Positions 1-6,752 of a stretch of DNA of 6,989 bases are shown here, in pieces. Under the pieces are notes generated by a model. That model had not been told where the DNA came from. It made no database searches and saw only the letters and a list, made by a program, of their open reading frames with translations. Position 1 is the first letter of the stretch, and each line of letters opens with the position of its first letter. The DNA lies in contig JACPXS010000123.1 of assembly GCA_016196415.1 (NCBI GenBank), positions 1 through 6,989 of the forward strand, read 5' to 3'. The stretch comes from Candidatus Omnitrophota bacterium (lineage in GTDB: Bacteria > Omnitrophota > Koll11 > Aquiviventales > Aquiviventaceae). Made by a program: the position numbers and the translations under genes.

Positions 1-601
1 CCTCGCCATCGCCGAGCTCCTGCCGCACATCATGCGGGGCGTCCGGTTGGACTTTTTCATCAAGCGGGGGGTGACCCAGTCGCAGTTTCTGCTGCTGGCG
101 GCCATCCGGGCCTACGGCCGTCCGTCGATCCCTCGACTCGTTTCACTCACTCGGGATCGTGGTGAGCGAGGCCGCAGACCGACTCGAACCACGACAGGCT
201 CATCTCGTGCCGACCTCGTCCCGAAGGGCCTCGGCCCGAGGGAGCACGGCACTCGGTGCGAGGCAGGACGGCCGCCCCGAGCGCAGTCGAGGGGCGGCCG
301 CTGCACGATGGGGATGTTGGCCCGCAGCCTCCATGTCAGCATGCCGACGGCCACCGGCGTCGTGACCCGGCTGGTCCGCGACGGCTACGTGTGCCGCGCG
401 CCCCAGGCCGACGACCGCCGACAGGTCCTCGTCGAGCTCACCCCGAAGGCGCTCGGGTTCTTTCACGAGTTCCAGGCCGTCATCCGGCGCCGATGGGAGG
501 AGGCGTTGGTCTCGCTGAACCCCCAGGAATTGCGGGCCTTCTATGACGTCCTGACCACGTTGCGCGACCGGCTTCAAACCGCGACCGGCTCACGATGGTG
601 A
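1..601 (+). CDS. MarR-family transcriptional regulator, 5'-truncated by the window and carrying a 60-codon in-frame insertion
   Basis: The gene encodes a winged-helix DNA-binding regulator, probably controlling the efflux genes behind it. The frame (codons from base 2) is open to the left edge. Residues before the first ATG (base 32) read LAIAELLPHIM, like MarR helix 1, so the real start lies upstream. TQSQFLLLAAIRAYGR matches helix 2, CTMGMLARSLHVSMPTATG matches helix 3 and the recognition helix, ADDRRQVLVELT is the typical wing, and the C-terminal helix (RAFYDVLTTLRDRLQ) would dimerise. Between AYGR and CTMG lie 60 extra residues rich in Arg, Gly and Pro, encoded by the inserted element at 121-300. 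These have no MarR counterpart. Without them the sequence is a normal family member. The stop (599-601) overlaps the next start, so translation is probably coupled. Family assignment is secure. Whether the protein still folds and represses is unknown, and its ligand and operator cannot be seen. Confidence 0.85.
   Translation, partial: LAIAELLPHIMRGVRLDFFIKRGVTQSQFLLLAAIRAYGRPSIPRLVSLTRDRGERGRRPTRTTTGSSRADLVPKGLGPREHGTRCEAGRPPRAQSRGGRCTMGMLARSLHVSMPTATGVVTRLVRDGYVCRAPQADDRRQVLVELTPKALGFFHEFQAVIRRRWEEALVSLNPQELRAFYDVLTTLRDRLQTATGSRW
115..120. repeat. Left copy of CGGCCG, candidate target-site duplication
   Basis: CGGCCG ends the helix 2 coding part of the regulator. The identical hexamer recurs at 295-300, and the bases on either side of the two copies differ, so the duplication is exactly six bases. 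Joining base 120 to base 301 gives codons for A-Y-G-R-C-T-M, the expected uninterrupted MarR sequence. CGGCCG is itself a palindrome, so it could instead be the outermost part of the element's inverted repeats. Confidence 0.55.
121..294. mobile_element. Small non-coding palindromic insertion (MITE-like / RPE-like) inside the marR-like gene
   Basis: This 174-base segment has no counterpart in MarR proteins and is full of inverted repeats. CCCTCGACT (130-138) is complementary to AGTCGAGGG (285-293), and CTCGGG (150-155) to CCCGAG (276-281), giving imperfect terminal inverted repeats. Inside are TCGTGGT (157-163) with ACCACGA (188-194), CCTCGG (229-234) with CCGAGG (236-241), and GCAC (249-252) with GTGC (256-259). 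CGGCCG occurs immediately outside both ends. Element plus one copy is 180 bases, so the host frame is kept and no stop is introduced. It encodes no transposase and would need one supplied in trans. Rickettsial palindromic elements that insert in frame in genes are the nearest known analogy; homology to them is not claimed. The exact ends are inferred from the flanking repeat. A non-mobile expansion is the alternative. Confidence 0.6.
295..300. repeat. Right copy of CGGCCG, candidate target-site duplication
   Basis: This is the second copy of the hexamer at 115-120, placed directly before the codons for C-T-M-G-M where normal MarR homology resumes. As the partner of the left copy it marks the right boundary of the inserted segment. 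Confidence 0.55.
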
Positions 602-1899
602 TTCGACCACGCGCCTTCATGCTGTTCTGCTTGCTCATCGGACCGAGGCTGGCGTTCGCCCAGGAACCGATGGCTCAGCTGCCGGCTGTGTATGCGAGCC
701 CGGCCCCAACATCGGAGGGCCTCGCGTTGACGCTGGCCGAATGCTTCGCCCTGGCCCTCACGCGCAGCGAGACGATCGCCATCCAACAGGAGTTGATCAA
801 GGAAACCGAGGCGCGGTTCAGCCAGGCGTTGAGCGGGATCCTCCCCCGAGCCTCCTTCGAATGGTCGGAGAAGCGTCAGGACGGCAGCGGCGGCTCGGCC
901 TTCACGCTCAAGGAGGTCCCGGAGCGGAAGTTCGTCTTCAGCCAACCGCTCTTCTCGGGATTCAAAGAATTCGCCGCGATGGCCGGCAGCCGCGCCGAGC
1001 GCCGGCAGCGCCGATTTGAACGGACGCGCGCCGAGCACCTCCTGCTGGTGGATGTCTCGAATGCCTTCTATCTCCTGTTGGAGCAGCAGGAGGACCGCCA
1101 GGCACTCGAGACCATCCGCACCGCCCTGCTGCAGCGGATCGACGAGCTCAAGGAGCGGGAGCGGCTTGGCCGGTCGCGGCTGAGCGAAATCGCCAGCGCC
1201 CAGGCGAAACTGCGCCGCGTGGAAGCGGATCTCGAGCAGATCCTGGGGCGCGAGACGACCGCGCGGCACCTGCTGGAATTTCTGACAGGCCTTGAGCGCG
1301 TGGAAGCGCTCAGTGATCGGGGAACGCTCCCGGCATCGGGTGAGGAACGCGAGTGGCTCAGCCGCCTCGAGTTCCGGCCAGACCTCCAGGCCGCCGAGGA
1401 GGCGTGGCGGGTCGCCGCAAAGGCCGTGGTCATCGCGCGCGCCGACTGGTTCCCGGATGTCAATGTCGAGGGCAATTACTACATCAAGCGGGTCGGTGCC
1501 GCCTCTGGCGTGGACTGGGACGTCCTCCTCACCGTGGACGTGCCGATCTTCCAGGGGGGCCGGGTGACGGGCGCCGTCAACGAAGCCACGTCGCGCGAGC
1601 GTCAGGCCCGCTTGCGGCTGGAACAGATCCGGCGCCAAGCGCTGCTCGAAATCCGGGACGCCTACGCCAACTACCAGGCGGGCTTCGCGCGCCACGCCGT
1701 CCTGGAGCAGGCGCGAGACGCCGCCGAGGAAAACTACCGGCTCCAGGTTGAGGACTACCGGCTGAACCTCGTGAACAACCTCGACGTCCTGCAGGCGCTG
1801 GAGGACGTGCAGAACGCCAGGCGGGAGACCATTCATGCCATCCACGAAGTCAAACGGCTCTCCTGGCAGCTTCGCGTGGCCGCCGGCAACCTCCCGTAG
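595..1899 (+). CDS. TolC-family outer-membrane efflux protein (outer membrane factor)
   Basis: The gene encodes a 434-residue outer-membrane channel that would form the exit duct of a tripartite efflux pump as a trimer. Residues 1-22 look like a Sec signal peptide (basic MVIRPR, hydrophobic MLFCLLIG, cleavage near AFA-Q). There is no lipobox cysteine at the cleavage site, so it is not a lipoprotein. Mature sequence begins near Q23, and LALTLAECFALALTRS (about 43-58) is the usual opening of the first OEP repeat. Long helical, Glu/Arg-rich coiled-coil stretches follow. The second repeat ends in NNLDVLQALEDVQNARRE, matching the family's conserved C-terminal helix. Length is normal. The ATG overlaps the regulator stop as ATGGTGA and no clear Shine-Dalgarno precedes it, which suits translational coupling. 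The pump gene starts 24 bases downstream. Family call is firm; the substrate is not determinable. Confidence 0.93.
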   Translation: MVIRPRAFMLFCLLIGPRLAFAQEPMAQLPAVYASPAPTSEGLALTLAECFALALTRSETIAIQQELIKETEARFSQALSGILPRASFEWSEKRQDGSGGSAFTLKEVPERKFVFSQPLFSGFKEFAAMAGSRAERRQRRFERTRAEHLLLVDVSNAFYLLLEQQEDRQALETIRTALLQRIDELKERERLGRSRLSEIASAQAKLRRVEADLEQILGRETTARHLLEFLTGLERVEALSDRGTLPASGEEREWLSRLEFRPDLQAAEEAWRVAAKAVVIARADWFPDVNVEGNYYIKRVGAASGVDWDVLLTVDVPIFQGGRVTGAVNEATSRERQARLRLEQIRRQALLEIRDAYANYQAGFARHAVLEQARDAAEENYRLQVEDYRLNLVNNLDVLQALEDVQNARRETIHAIHEVKRLSWQLRVAAGNLP

Positions 1900-1923
1900 A
1901 AAAAAGGACGTGGCGTACGGTCC

Positions 1924-4900
1924 ATGACGTTGTCTGACTTCTCCATTAAGAATCCGGTGTTCGCCTGGATGCTCATGGCCGCCCTCATCATCTTCGGGGG
2001 CATCAGCTTCCAGCGGATGGGCGTCAGCCAGATGCCCGATGTCGAGTTCCCCGTCATCTCGGTCAGCCTCACGTGGGAGGGAGCCGCTCCCGAGGTGATG
2101 GAAACTGACGTCGTGGACGTGGTCGAGGACGCCCTGATGAGCATCCAGGGCATCCGGGACATCTCCTCCTCCACGAGGCAGGGCCAAGCCACGATCACCA
2201 TCGAGTTCGACCTGGAGCGCGACATCGACGTGGCGCTTCAGGAGGTCCAGACGAAGATCGCGCAGGCGCAGCTGCGCTTGCCGCGCGAGCTGGACCCCCC
2301 GATCGTCACCAAAGTGAACCCGCAGGATCAGCCGATCATGTGGCTGGGGGTCTCAGGCGAGGTCCCGAAGCGGGACCTCATGGAGTACGTGCAGGATCAC
2401 CTGAAAGATCGCTTCCAGACGATCAACGGCGTCGGCGAGATCTTTCTGGGCGGATTCCTGGAGCGGAACCTCCGGGTGTGGCTCGACGCGGACAAGCTGG
2501 AAGCCTACCAGCTCACAGTGCAGGACGTGATCGACGCCATCCAGCGCGAGCACGTCGAAGTTCCCGCCGGCCGCATCGAAACCGGCCGGCAAGAGCTGAA
2601 CGTGCGGGCGATGGGCGAGGCGACAAGCGTGGAGGATTTCGAGCGCATCATCATCACCACGCGCGCCGGCCAGCCGATCTACAAGCCCATCTACCTCAAG
2701 GACGTGGCCACCATCGAGGACGGCCTGGCCGACATCCGACGGATCTCCCGCATCAACGGCCAGACCGCTGTGGGGCTTGGCATCCGCAAACAGCGGGGCG
2801 CCAACGAAGTCGCGGTGGCGCGCCGGATCCTCAAGCGGATGGCAGAGGTCAAACGGGAGCTGCCGAAGGGGATCGACATCGGCGTCAACTTCGACCGGAC
2901 CCGGTTTATCGAGGACTCGATCAACGAGTTGACGTTCACCCTGATTCTCTCGGCCATCCTCACGTCGCTGGTCTGCTGGCTGTTCCTCGGCTCCTGGAGC
3001 GCGACGCTGAATATCCTGCTGGCCATCCCGACGTCCATCGTCGGGTCGTTCATCTGCCTCTCCTTCCTCGGGTTCACGCTGAACACGTTCACCTTGCTTG
3101 GGCTGACGCTCGCCATCGGCATCGTCGTCGACGATGCGATCATGGTGCTGGAGAACATCGTGCGCCACCGCGAGCGCGGAGAGGGCCAGGTGGAGGCCGC
3201 GCGGTTGGGCGCGCGGCAGATCACCTCCGCGGCGCTGGCGTCGACGCTGGCGATTATGGCGATCTTCCTGCCGGTGGCCTTCATGTCCGGCATCATCGGG
3301 AAGTTCTTCTTCCAGTTCGGTGTGACGATCTCGGTCGCCATCGCCCTATCCTTGCTGGAAGCGCTCACCCTTGCCCCCATGCGCTGTTCGCAGTTCCTGC
3401 GGGTCGGGCCGCGGCGCACCGGAGTCGGCAAGGCGGTGGACGCAGGGTTCCAGTGGTTGTCGGATCGCTACCGGCTCCTCCTGAACTGGGCCCTGCATCA
3501 CCGGCTTCTGATCGTGTCGGTCTCCATCGTCATCTTCCTCGGCTCGCTGGGCTTGATCCGGATCGTGCGCAAGGAGTTCGTGCCGCCGCAGGACCAGAGC
3601 ATGTTCCTCGTCAGGCTCCAGACGCCGGTCGGTTCCTCCATCGAGTTCACCGATGAACGGTTCCGGCGGGCCGAGCAGTTCACCATGAGCCGGCCCGAAG
3701 TGAAACGGTACTTCGGGGCGATCGGCGGATTCGGCGGGGGCGAGGTGAGCACCGGGGTGCTCTTCGTGACCTTCCAGCCTCCGCGCAAGCGGCCGGTCGT
3801 GCCGCCGAACACGCACCCGCTCACCCAGCAGGAACTGATGCCGCTGTTCCGGAAGGGGCTCAACGCCATTCCGGACGTGAAGGCCTCGGTGCAGGATCTG
3901 TCGCTGTCCGGCTTCTCGGCGCAGCGCGGCTTTCCGATCGAGCTCTCGATCCGCGGGCCGGACTGGGAGAAGCTCGCCGAGCTTTCCCAAGCGATGGAGC
4001 GGCGGATGGCGGCCAGCTCCCTGATGGTCGATGTGGACACCGACTACCTGACCGGGATCCCGGAGGTTCGGGTCTATCCGGATCGGCAGAGCTCGGCCGC
4101 GCACGGCGTGAGCATTGAGGCGATGGGCCGGACGATCAACGCCCTGATCGGAGGCGAGCGGGTCGGCAAGTACACCCGCGGCGGGCGCCGCTACGACGTG
4201 CGCGTGCGGCTGGTGCCGACGCAGCGCAGCCGGAAGGAAGACATCGAGCGGCTCTGGCTCTGGAACCGGCACGGGGAGCTGGTGCAGCTCAAAGACGTGG
4301 TGACGATCACGGAGCGGCCGACGCTGCTGACCATCACGCGTAAGAACCGCGAGCGCGCCATCAGCCTCTTCGCCAACGTGGCCCCCGGCAAGTCACAGGC
4401 GGACGCGCTGGCCGAGGTGCACCGCATCGCAGGCGACGTCCTGCCGGAGGGCTACCACGCGGTGTTCGGCGGCAGCACGGAAACCTTCCGGGAATCGTTC
4501 CAGAGCCTGCTCGTTGCGCTCTGGCTGGGCGTGCTTGTCGCGTACATGGTGCTCGGCTCCCAGTACAACAGCTACCTCCATCCCGTCACCGTGTTGCTGG
4601 CGCTGCCGTTCAGCATCTCCGGAGCCTTGATCGCGCTGTGGATCGGCCGGCAGTCGCTCAACATCTACAGCTTCATCGGACTCATCCTGCTGATGGGAAT
4701 CGTGAAGAAAAACTCCATCCTGCTGGTTGACTTCACCAACCAGGCGCGCGAGCAGGGGCTGCCCGTGCGGGAAGCCCTGATGCAGGCCTGTCCGACCCGG
4801 TTGCGCGCCATCCTGATGACGTCGCTGTCCACCATCGCCGCAGCAGTCCCCCCGGCGCTCGCGCTCGGTCCCGGCGCTGAAACGCGCATCCCCATGGCCG

Positions 4901-5064
4901 TGGCGGTCATCGGAGGGTTGATCTTCTCCACCCTGCTCACCCTGTTCGTGGTCCCCTGTGCCTATAGCCTCTTCGCCAAGATCGAACGTAAGCGGTATCG
5001 CTCCCAGACCGATGGGATGCTCCTCCCGCAGTTGATCCCTTCCCTGACCCCGCTCCGTCAGTAA
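1924..5064 (+). CDS. RND-family (HAE1/AcrB-type) efflux pump, inner-membrane permease
   Basis: The gene encodes a 1046-residue proton-driven exporter, full length for AcrB-like pumps. It should trimerise in the inner membrane and take substrates from the periplasm or membrane. TM1 is near residues 10-30, followed by a large periplasmic loop that includes RMGVSQMPDVEFP, typical of the family. TM2-6 lie at about 338-480, TM7 at about 528-548, a second periplasmic loop follows, and TM8-12 run from about 862 to 1025. TM4 carries the adjacent acidic pair D403/D404 (GIVVDDAIMVLENI), equivalent to AcrB D407/D408. K929 in GIVKKNSILLVDF corresponds to AcrB K940, so the proton-relay residues are intact. 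This argues against a heavy-metal (CusA-like) pump and for a drug, solvent or lipid exporter. An AAAAGGA-like stretch (about 1902-1908) lies rather far upstream of the ATG and is a weak ribosome site. The adaptor subunit is not encoded here. Specificity is unknown. Confidence 0.95.
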   Translation: MTLSDFSIKNPVFAWMLMAALIIFGGISFQRMGVSQMPDVEFPVISVSLTWEGAAPEVMETDVVDVVEDALMSIQGIRDISSSTRQGQATITIEFDLERDIDVALQEVQTKIAQAQLRLPRELDPPIVTKVNPQDQPIMWLGVSGEVPKRDLMEYVQDHLKDRFQTINGVGEIFLGGFLERNLRVWLDADKLEAYQLTVQDVIDAIQREHVEVPAGRIETGRQELNVRAMGEATSVEDFERIIITTRAGQPIYKPIYLKDVATIEDGLADIRRISRINGQTAVGLGIRKQRGANEVAVARRILKRMAEVKRELPKGIDIGVNFDRTRFIEDSINELTFTLILSAILTSLVCWLFLGSWSATLNILLAIPTSIVGSFICLSFLGFTLNTFTLLGLTLAIGIVVDDAIMVLENIVRHRERGEGQVEAARLGARQITSAALASTLAIMAIFLPVAFMSGIIGKFFFQFGVTISVAIALSLLEALTLAPMRCSQFLRVGPRRTGVGKAVDAGFQWLSDRYRLLLNWALHHRLLIVSVSIVIFLGSLGLIRIVRKEFVPPQDQSMFLVRLQTPVGSSIEFTDERFRRAEQFTMSRPEVKRYFGAIGGFGGGEVSTGVLFVTFQPPRKRPVVPPNTHPLTQQELMPLFRKGLNAIPDVKASVQDLSLSGFSAQRGFPIELSIRGPDWEKLAELSQAMERRMAASSLMVDVDTDYLTGIPEVRVYPDRQSSAAHGVSIEAMGRTINALIGGERVGKYTRGGRRYDVRVRLVPTQRSRKEDIERLWLWNRHGELVQLKDVVTITERPTLLTITRKNRERAISLFANVAPGKSQADALAEVHRIAGDVLPEGYHAVFGGSTETFRESFQSLLVALWLGVLVAYMVLGSQYNSYLHPVTVLLALPFSISGALIALWIGRQSLNIYSFIGLILLMGIVKKNSILLVDFTNQAREQGLPVREALMQACPTRLRAILMTSLSTIAAAVPPALALGPGAETRIPMAVAVIGGLIFSTLLTLFVVPCAYSLFAKIERKRYRSQTDGMLLPQLIPSLTPLRQ

Positions 5065-5070
5065 CCGTCG

Positions 5071-5095
5071 GGTGCCGGAAAAAGTGCCAGGCACT
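5071..5095. repeat. Short palindrome AGTGCCAGGCACT with an adjacent A tract, just after the RND gene
   Basis: AGTGCC and GGCACT (5083-5095) form a perfect inverted repeat around one central base, and a preceding GTGCC (5072-5076) can compete for the same GGCAC arm. Five As separate the two left arms. Read on the minus strand it is a palindrome followed by TTTTT, resembling a small terminator at the end of transcription from the liv side. From memory, similar GTGCC-GGCAC palindromes next to A/T runs are dispersed in many bacterial genomes; this is not verified. The role is uncertain. Confidence 0.4.
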
Positions 5096-5130
5096 CAGAG
5101 CGCCTATCAACATGACTGCGGGGCGCTCTC

Positions 5131-5209
5131 GGTGAAGGGTGAAGGCTGGAGGGTGAAGGCATCGCTCCGTCGCTCGATCCCCTGCCCCCTTGACCCTCCA
5201 CCCTACACC
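5131..5209. repeat. Long imperfect inverted repeat with GGGTGAAGG units between convergent genes
   Basis: The left arm (5131-5161) contains GGTGAAGGGTGAAGG and TGGAGGGTGAAGG. The right arm (5183-5209) carries the complement, CCTTGACCCTCCA followed by CCCTACACC. The best-paired block, 5147-5159 with 5188-5200, matches at 12 of 13 positions around a 28-base loop. The outermost GGTG (5131-5134) pairs with CACC (5206-5209). The left arm itself repeats GGGTGAAGG. The element fills the gap between the pump operon and the oppositely transcribed liv operon. It could be a bidirectional terminator, although there is no clean T tract, or a dispersed MITE/REP-like repeat. No gene is present in 5065-5241. 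Confidence 0.6.
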
Positions 5210-5210
5210 C

Positions 5211-5242
5211 AGAGCAGCCAAGGTCTTTTTGATCGCTGCTCT
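5211..5242 (-). terminator. Hairpin at the 3' end of the liv operon, possible terminator
   Basis: AGAGCAGC (5211-5218) and GCTGCTCT (5235-5242) form a perfect 8-base stem with a 16-base loop, starting inside the livF stop codon on the minus strand. No run of U follows the stem in the transcript (the A-rich stretch is in the loop), so it is not a textbook intrinsic terminator. Its position at the end of the operon suggests termination or protection of the message 3' end. Read on the plus strand the loop holds TTTTT. Confidence 0.35.
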
Positions 5243-5946
5243 TAGCCGCCGAGGTAGGCGGATTTCACTTGGGGATTGTTGGCGAGGGACGCTGCGGTAT
5301 CCGTGAGGACGATGCGCCCGGTTTCGAGGACATAGCCGCGGTGGGCGATCTGAAGCGCCAGGCGCGCATTCTGTTCAACCAGCAAGAGCGTGACGCCGTC
5401 TCGATTGATCCGGGTGATGGTCTCGAAGATCGTGTGGACGAGCTTCGGGGCCAGCCCCAGCGACGGCTCATCCAGCAGCAAGAGGGTGGGACGCGCCATC
5501 AGGCCGCGCCCAATCGCCAGCATCTGCTGCTCCCCGCCGGAGAGCGTCCCGGCCAACTGCCGCCGTCGCTCGGCGAGGATCGGAAACAACGCAAACACGC
5601 GGTCGAAATCGGCGCGAATCGCCGCCAGGTCCCGACGCCGATACGCCCCCAACGTTAAGTTCTCCAGCACGGTGAGACTGGAGAGGATCCGTCGCCCCTC
5701 GGGGACGTGGCTGATCCCGAGGCCGACGATCCGCTCAGGCGGCAGGCCGTTCAGCCTCGTGCCCTGAAAGATGATGGTGCCGGATCGGATCTCCATCAGC
5801 CCGGAAAGCGCCATCAGCGTCGTGGACTTCCCCGCCCCGTTCGCCCCGAGCAACGCGACGATCTCCCCTTGCGCCACCTCAAGCGAGACGCCGTTGAGGC
5901 AACTGGTGGGGCCGTAGCCGGCTTCAACATGATCGAGTCGGAGCAT
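5242..5946 (-). CDS. livF: Branched-chain amino-acid ABC transporter ATP-binding protein LivF
   Basis: The gene encodes a 234-residue cytoplasmic ATPase, normal LivF length. It should pair with LivG to power import through the LivH/LivM permeases. Walker A is GANGAGKST (34-42), the Q-loop region reads HVPEGRRI (80-87) as usual for LivF, the ABC signature is LSGGEQQ (135-141), Walker B is LLLLDEPSLGLAP (155-167), and VEQN (190-193) occupies the H-loop with the Gln typical of LivF. The C-terminus AYLGG is also characteristic. It is the last gene of the minus-strand cluster, 26 bases after livG. The ATG has no clear Shine-Dalgarno, so it may depend on translation of livG. The transported substrate may be leucine/isoleucine/valine, but LivF relatives also serve urea, amide and aromatic-compound importers, and the binding protein that would decide is outside the window. 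Confidence 0.95.
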   Translation of the reverse strand: MLRLDHVEAGYGPTSCLNGVSLEVAQGEIVALLGANGAGKSTTLMALSGLMEIRSGTIIFQGTRLNGLPPERIVGLGISHVPEGRRILSSLTVLENLTLGAYRRRDLAAIRADFDRVFALFPILAERRRQLAGTLSGGEQQMLAIGRGLMARPTLLLLDEPSLGLAPKLVHTIFETITRINRDGVTLLLVEQNARLALQIAHRGYVLETGRIVLTDTAASLANNPQVKSAYLGG

Positions 5947-5963
5947 CGTGGAACGGTAAACGT

Positions 5964-5984
5964 TTTGACTTGTTACTGTTGACT
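5964..5984. repeat. Three imperfect tandem heptamers across the livG stop codon
   Basis: On the plus strand TTTGACT, TGTTACT and GTTGACT stand end to end (minus strand AGTCAAC, AGTAACA, AGTCAAA). They cover the last codons of livG (Ser-Gln-Gln-stop) and most of the short spacer before livF. This AT-richer patch differs from the GC-rich surroundings. It may be a degenerate dispersed repeat that supplied the short C-terminal tail of LivG. With only three imperfect units, chance is possible. Confidence 0.35.
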
Positions 5985-6752
5985 TTCTGCCGCGCCCAGA
6001 TACGCCTCAATCACTCGGGGATCTTCCTGGACGGTTGTCGGCGAGCCCTCCGCAATCTTGCGGCCGTAGTCCAGCACGACCACGCGATCAGAGATCGGCA
6101 TCACGACCTGCATATCATGCTCAATGAGGAACACCGTCAGCCCCTGCGCCTTCAGGTGGTGGATGAGCTCAAGCAACTGCCGTTTCTCGATGGGGTTCAG
6201 GCCGGCCCCCGGCTCATCGAGGAGCAGCAGGGCCGGATCGGTGGCCAACGCACGCGCAATTTCCAGCCGTCGCTGCAACCCAAACGGCAGCGCACCGGCC
6301 ACTTCATCGGCGCGGTCCACCAATCCCACGAAGGCCAGCCAGCTCATGGCGCGATCGATCGCCCAGCGTTCTTCTCGACGAGCTTCGGCGCTCAAGAGCG
6401 TCGCGCTGAGAAGGCCGGCATGCGTTCGAGCATAGGTCCCGACGAGGGCGTTCTCGAGCACGCTCATGCTCGCGAAAAGCCGGATATTCTGGAAGGTTCG
6501 CGCGATCCCGCACTGCACAATCTGATGCGGCGCAAGCCCCACCAGAGACTCCGCCGTCTCTCGACCAAACCGGATCGTGCCGTGATGGGGCCGCTGGACG
6601 CCCGTGATGCAGTTAAAGAGCGTCGTCTTGCCCGCGCCGTTTGGGCCGATGAGCCCAACCGTTTCGCCCTGCTCAACGCTCACCGCCACGCGATCAAGCG
6701 CCAGGACGCCGCCGAACCGCTTGGTGAGCTGCCGGATCTCAAGCAGCGGCAT
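5973..6752 (-). CDS. livG: Branched-chain amino-acid ABC transporter ATP-binding protein LivG
   Basis: The gene encodes a 259-residue cytoplasmic ATPase, the partner of LivF. Walker A is GPNGAGKTT (36-44), the Q-loop is [10 protein letters not shown] (Q88), the signature is the LivG-type variant [15 protein letters not shown] (155-169), Walker B is [13 protein letters not shown] (175-187) and the switch histidine is H212 in [10 protein letters not shown]. The stretch of about 25 residues between the Q-loop and the signature (near 107-130) is usual for LivG. I chose the ATG at 6752 because homology starts with [15 protein letters not shown] and the length fits. An upstream in-frame ATG at 6797 would add 15 non-conserved residues and overlap livM by 59 bases. 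With the chosen start the overlap with livM is 14 bases, and AGGGA lies about 11 bases upstream. The last residues (ESQQ) lie partly in a small tandem repeat. The substrate is uncertain, as for LivF. Confidence 0.94.
   Translation of the reverse strand: MPLLEIRQLTKRFGGVLALDRVAVSVEQGETVGLIGPNGAGKTTLFNCITGVQRPHHGTIRFGRETAESLVGLAPHQIVQCGIARTFQNIRLFASMSVLENALVGTYARTHAGLLSATLLSAEARREERWAIDRAMSWLAFVGLVDRADEVAGALPFGLQRRLEIARALATDPALLLLDEPGAGLNPIEKRQLLELIHHLKAQGLTVFLIEHDMQVVMPISDRVVVLDYGRKIAEGSPTTVQEDPRVIEAYLGAAESQQ

Noticed and set aside
574..2187. A 537-codon open frame on the minus strand opposite the TolC-like gene and the start of the RND gene.
   Set aside because: The plus strand carries two clear protein families here. 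The antisense translation has no recognisable domain and the low complexity typical of GC-rich mirror frames.
2340..3656. A 438-codon plus-strand open frame inside the RND gene in another frame.
   Set aside because: Its His/Arg/Gly-rich translation is an out-of-frame reading of a conserved pump gene, with no family signature.
5371..5382. Gln in place of the switch histidine in the H-loop of LivF (VEQN).
   Set aside because: This is the normal residue in LivF proteins, so it is not a sign of inactivation.
5965..5990. TTGACT copies on the plus strand resembling a -35 promoter box.
   Set aside because: No matching -10 element or plus-strand gene follows. The similarity comes from the tandem heptamers at the livG end.
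6246..6290. Non-canonical ABC signature LPFGLQ in LivG instead of LSGGQ.
   Set aside because: LivG proteins usually carry an [19 protein letters not shown] variant, so this is within the family norm.
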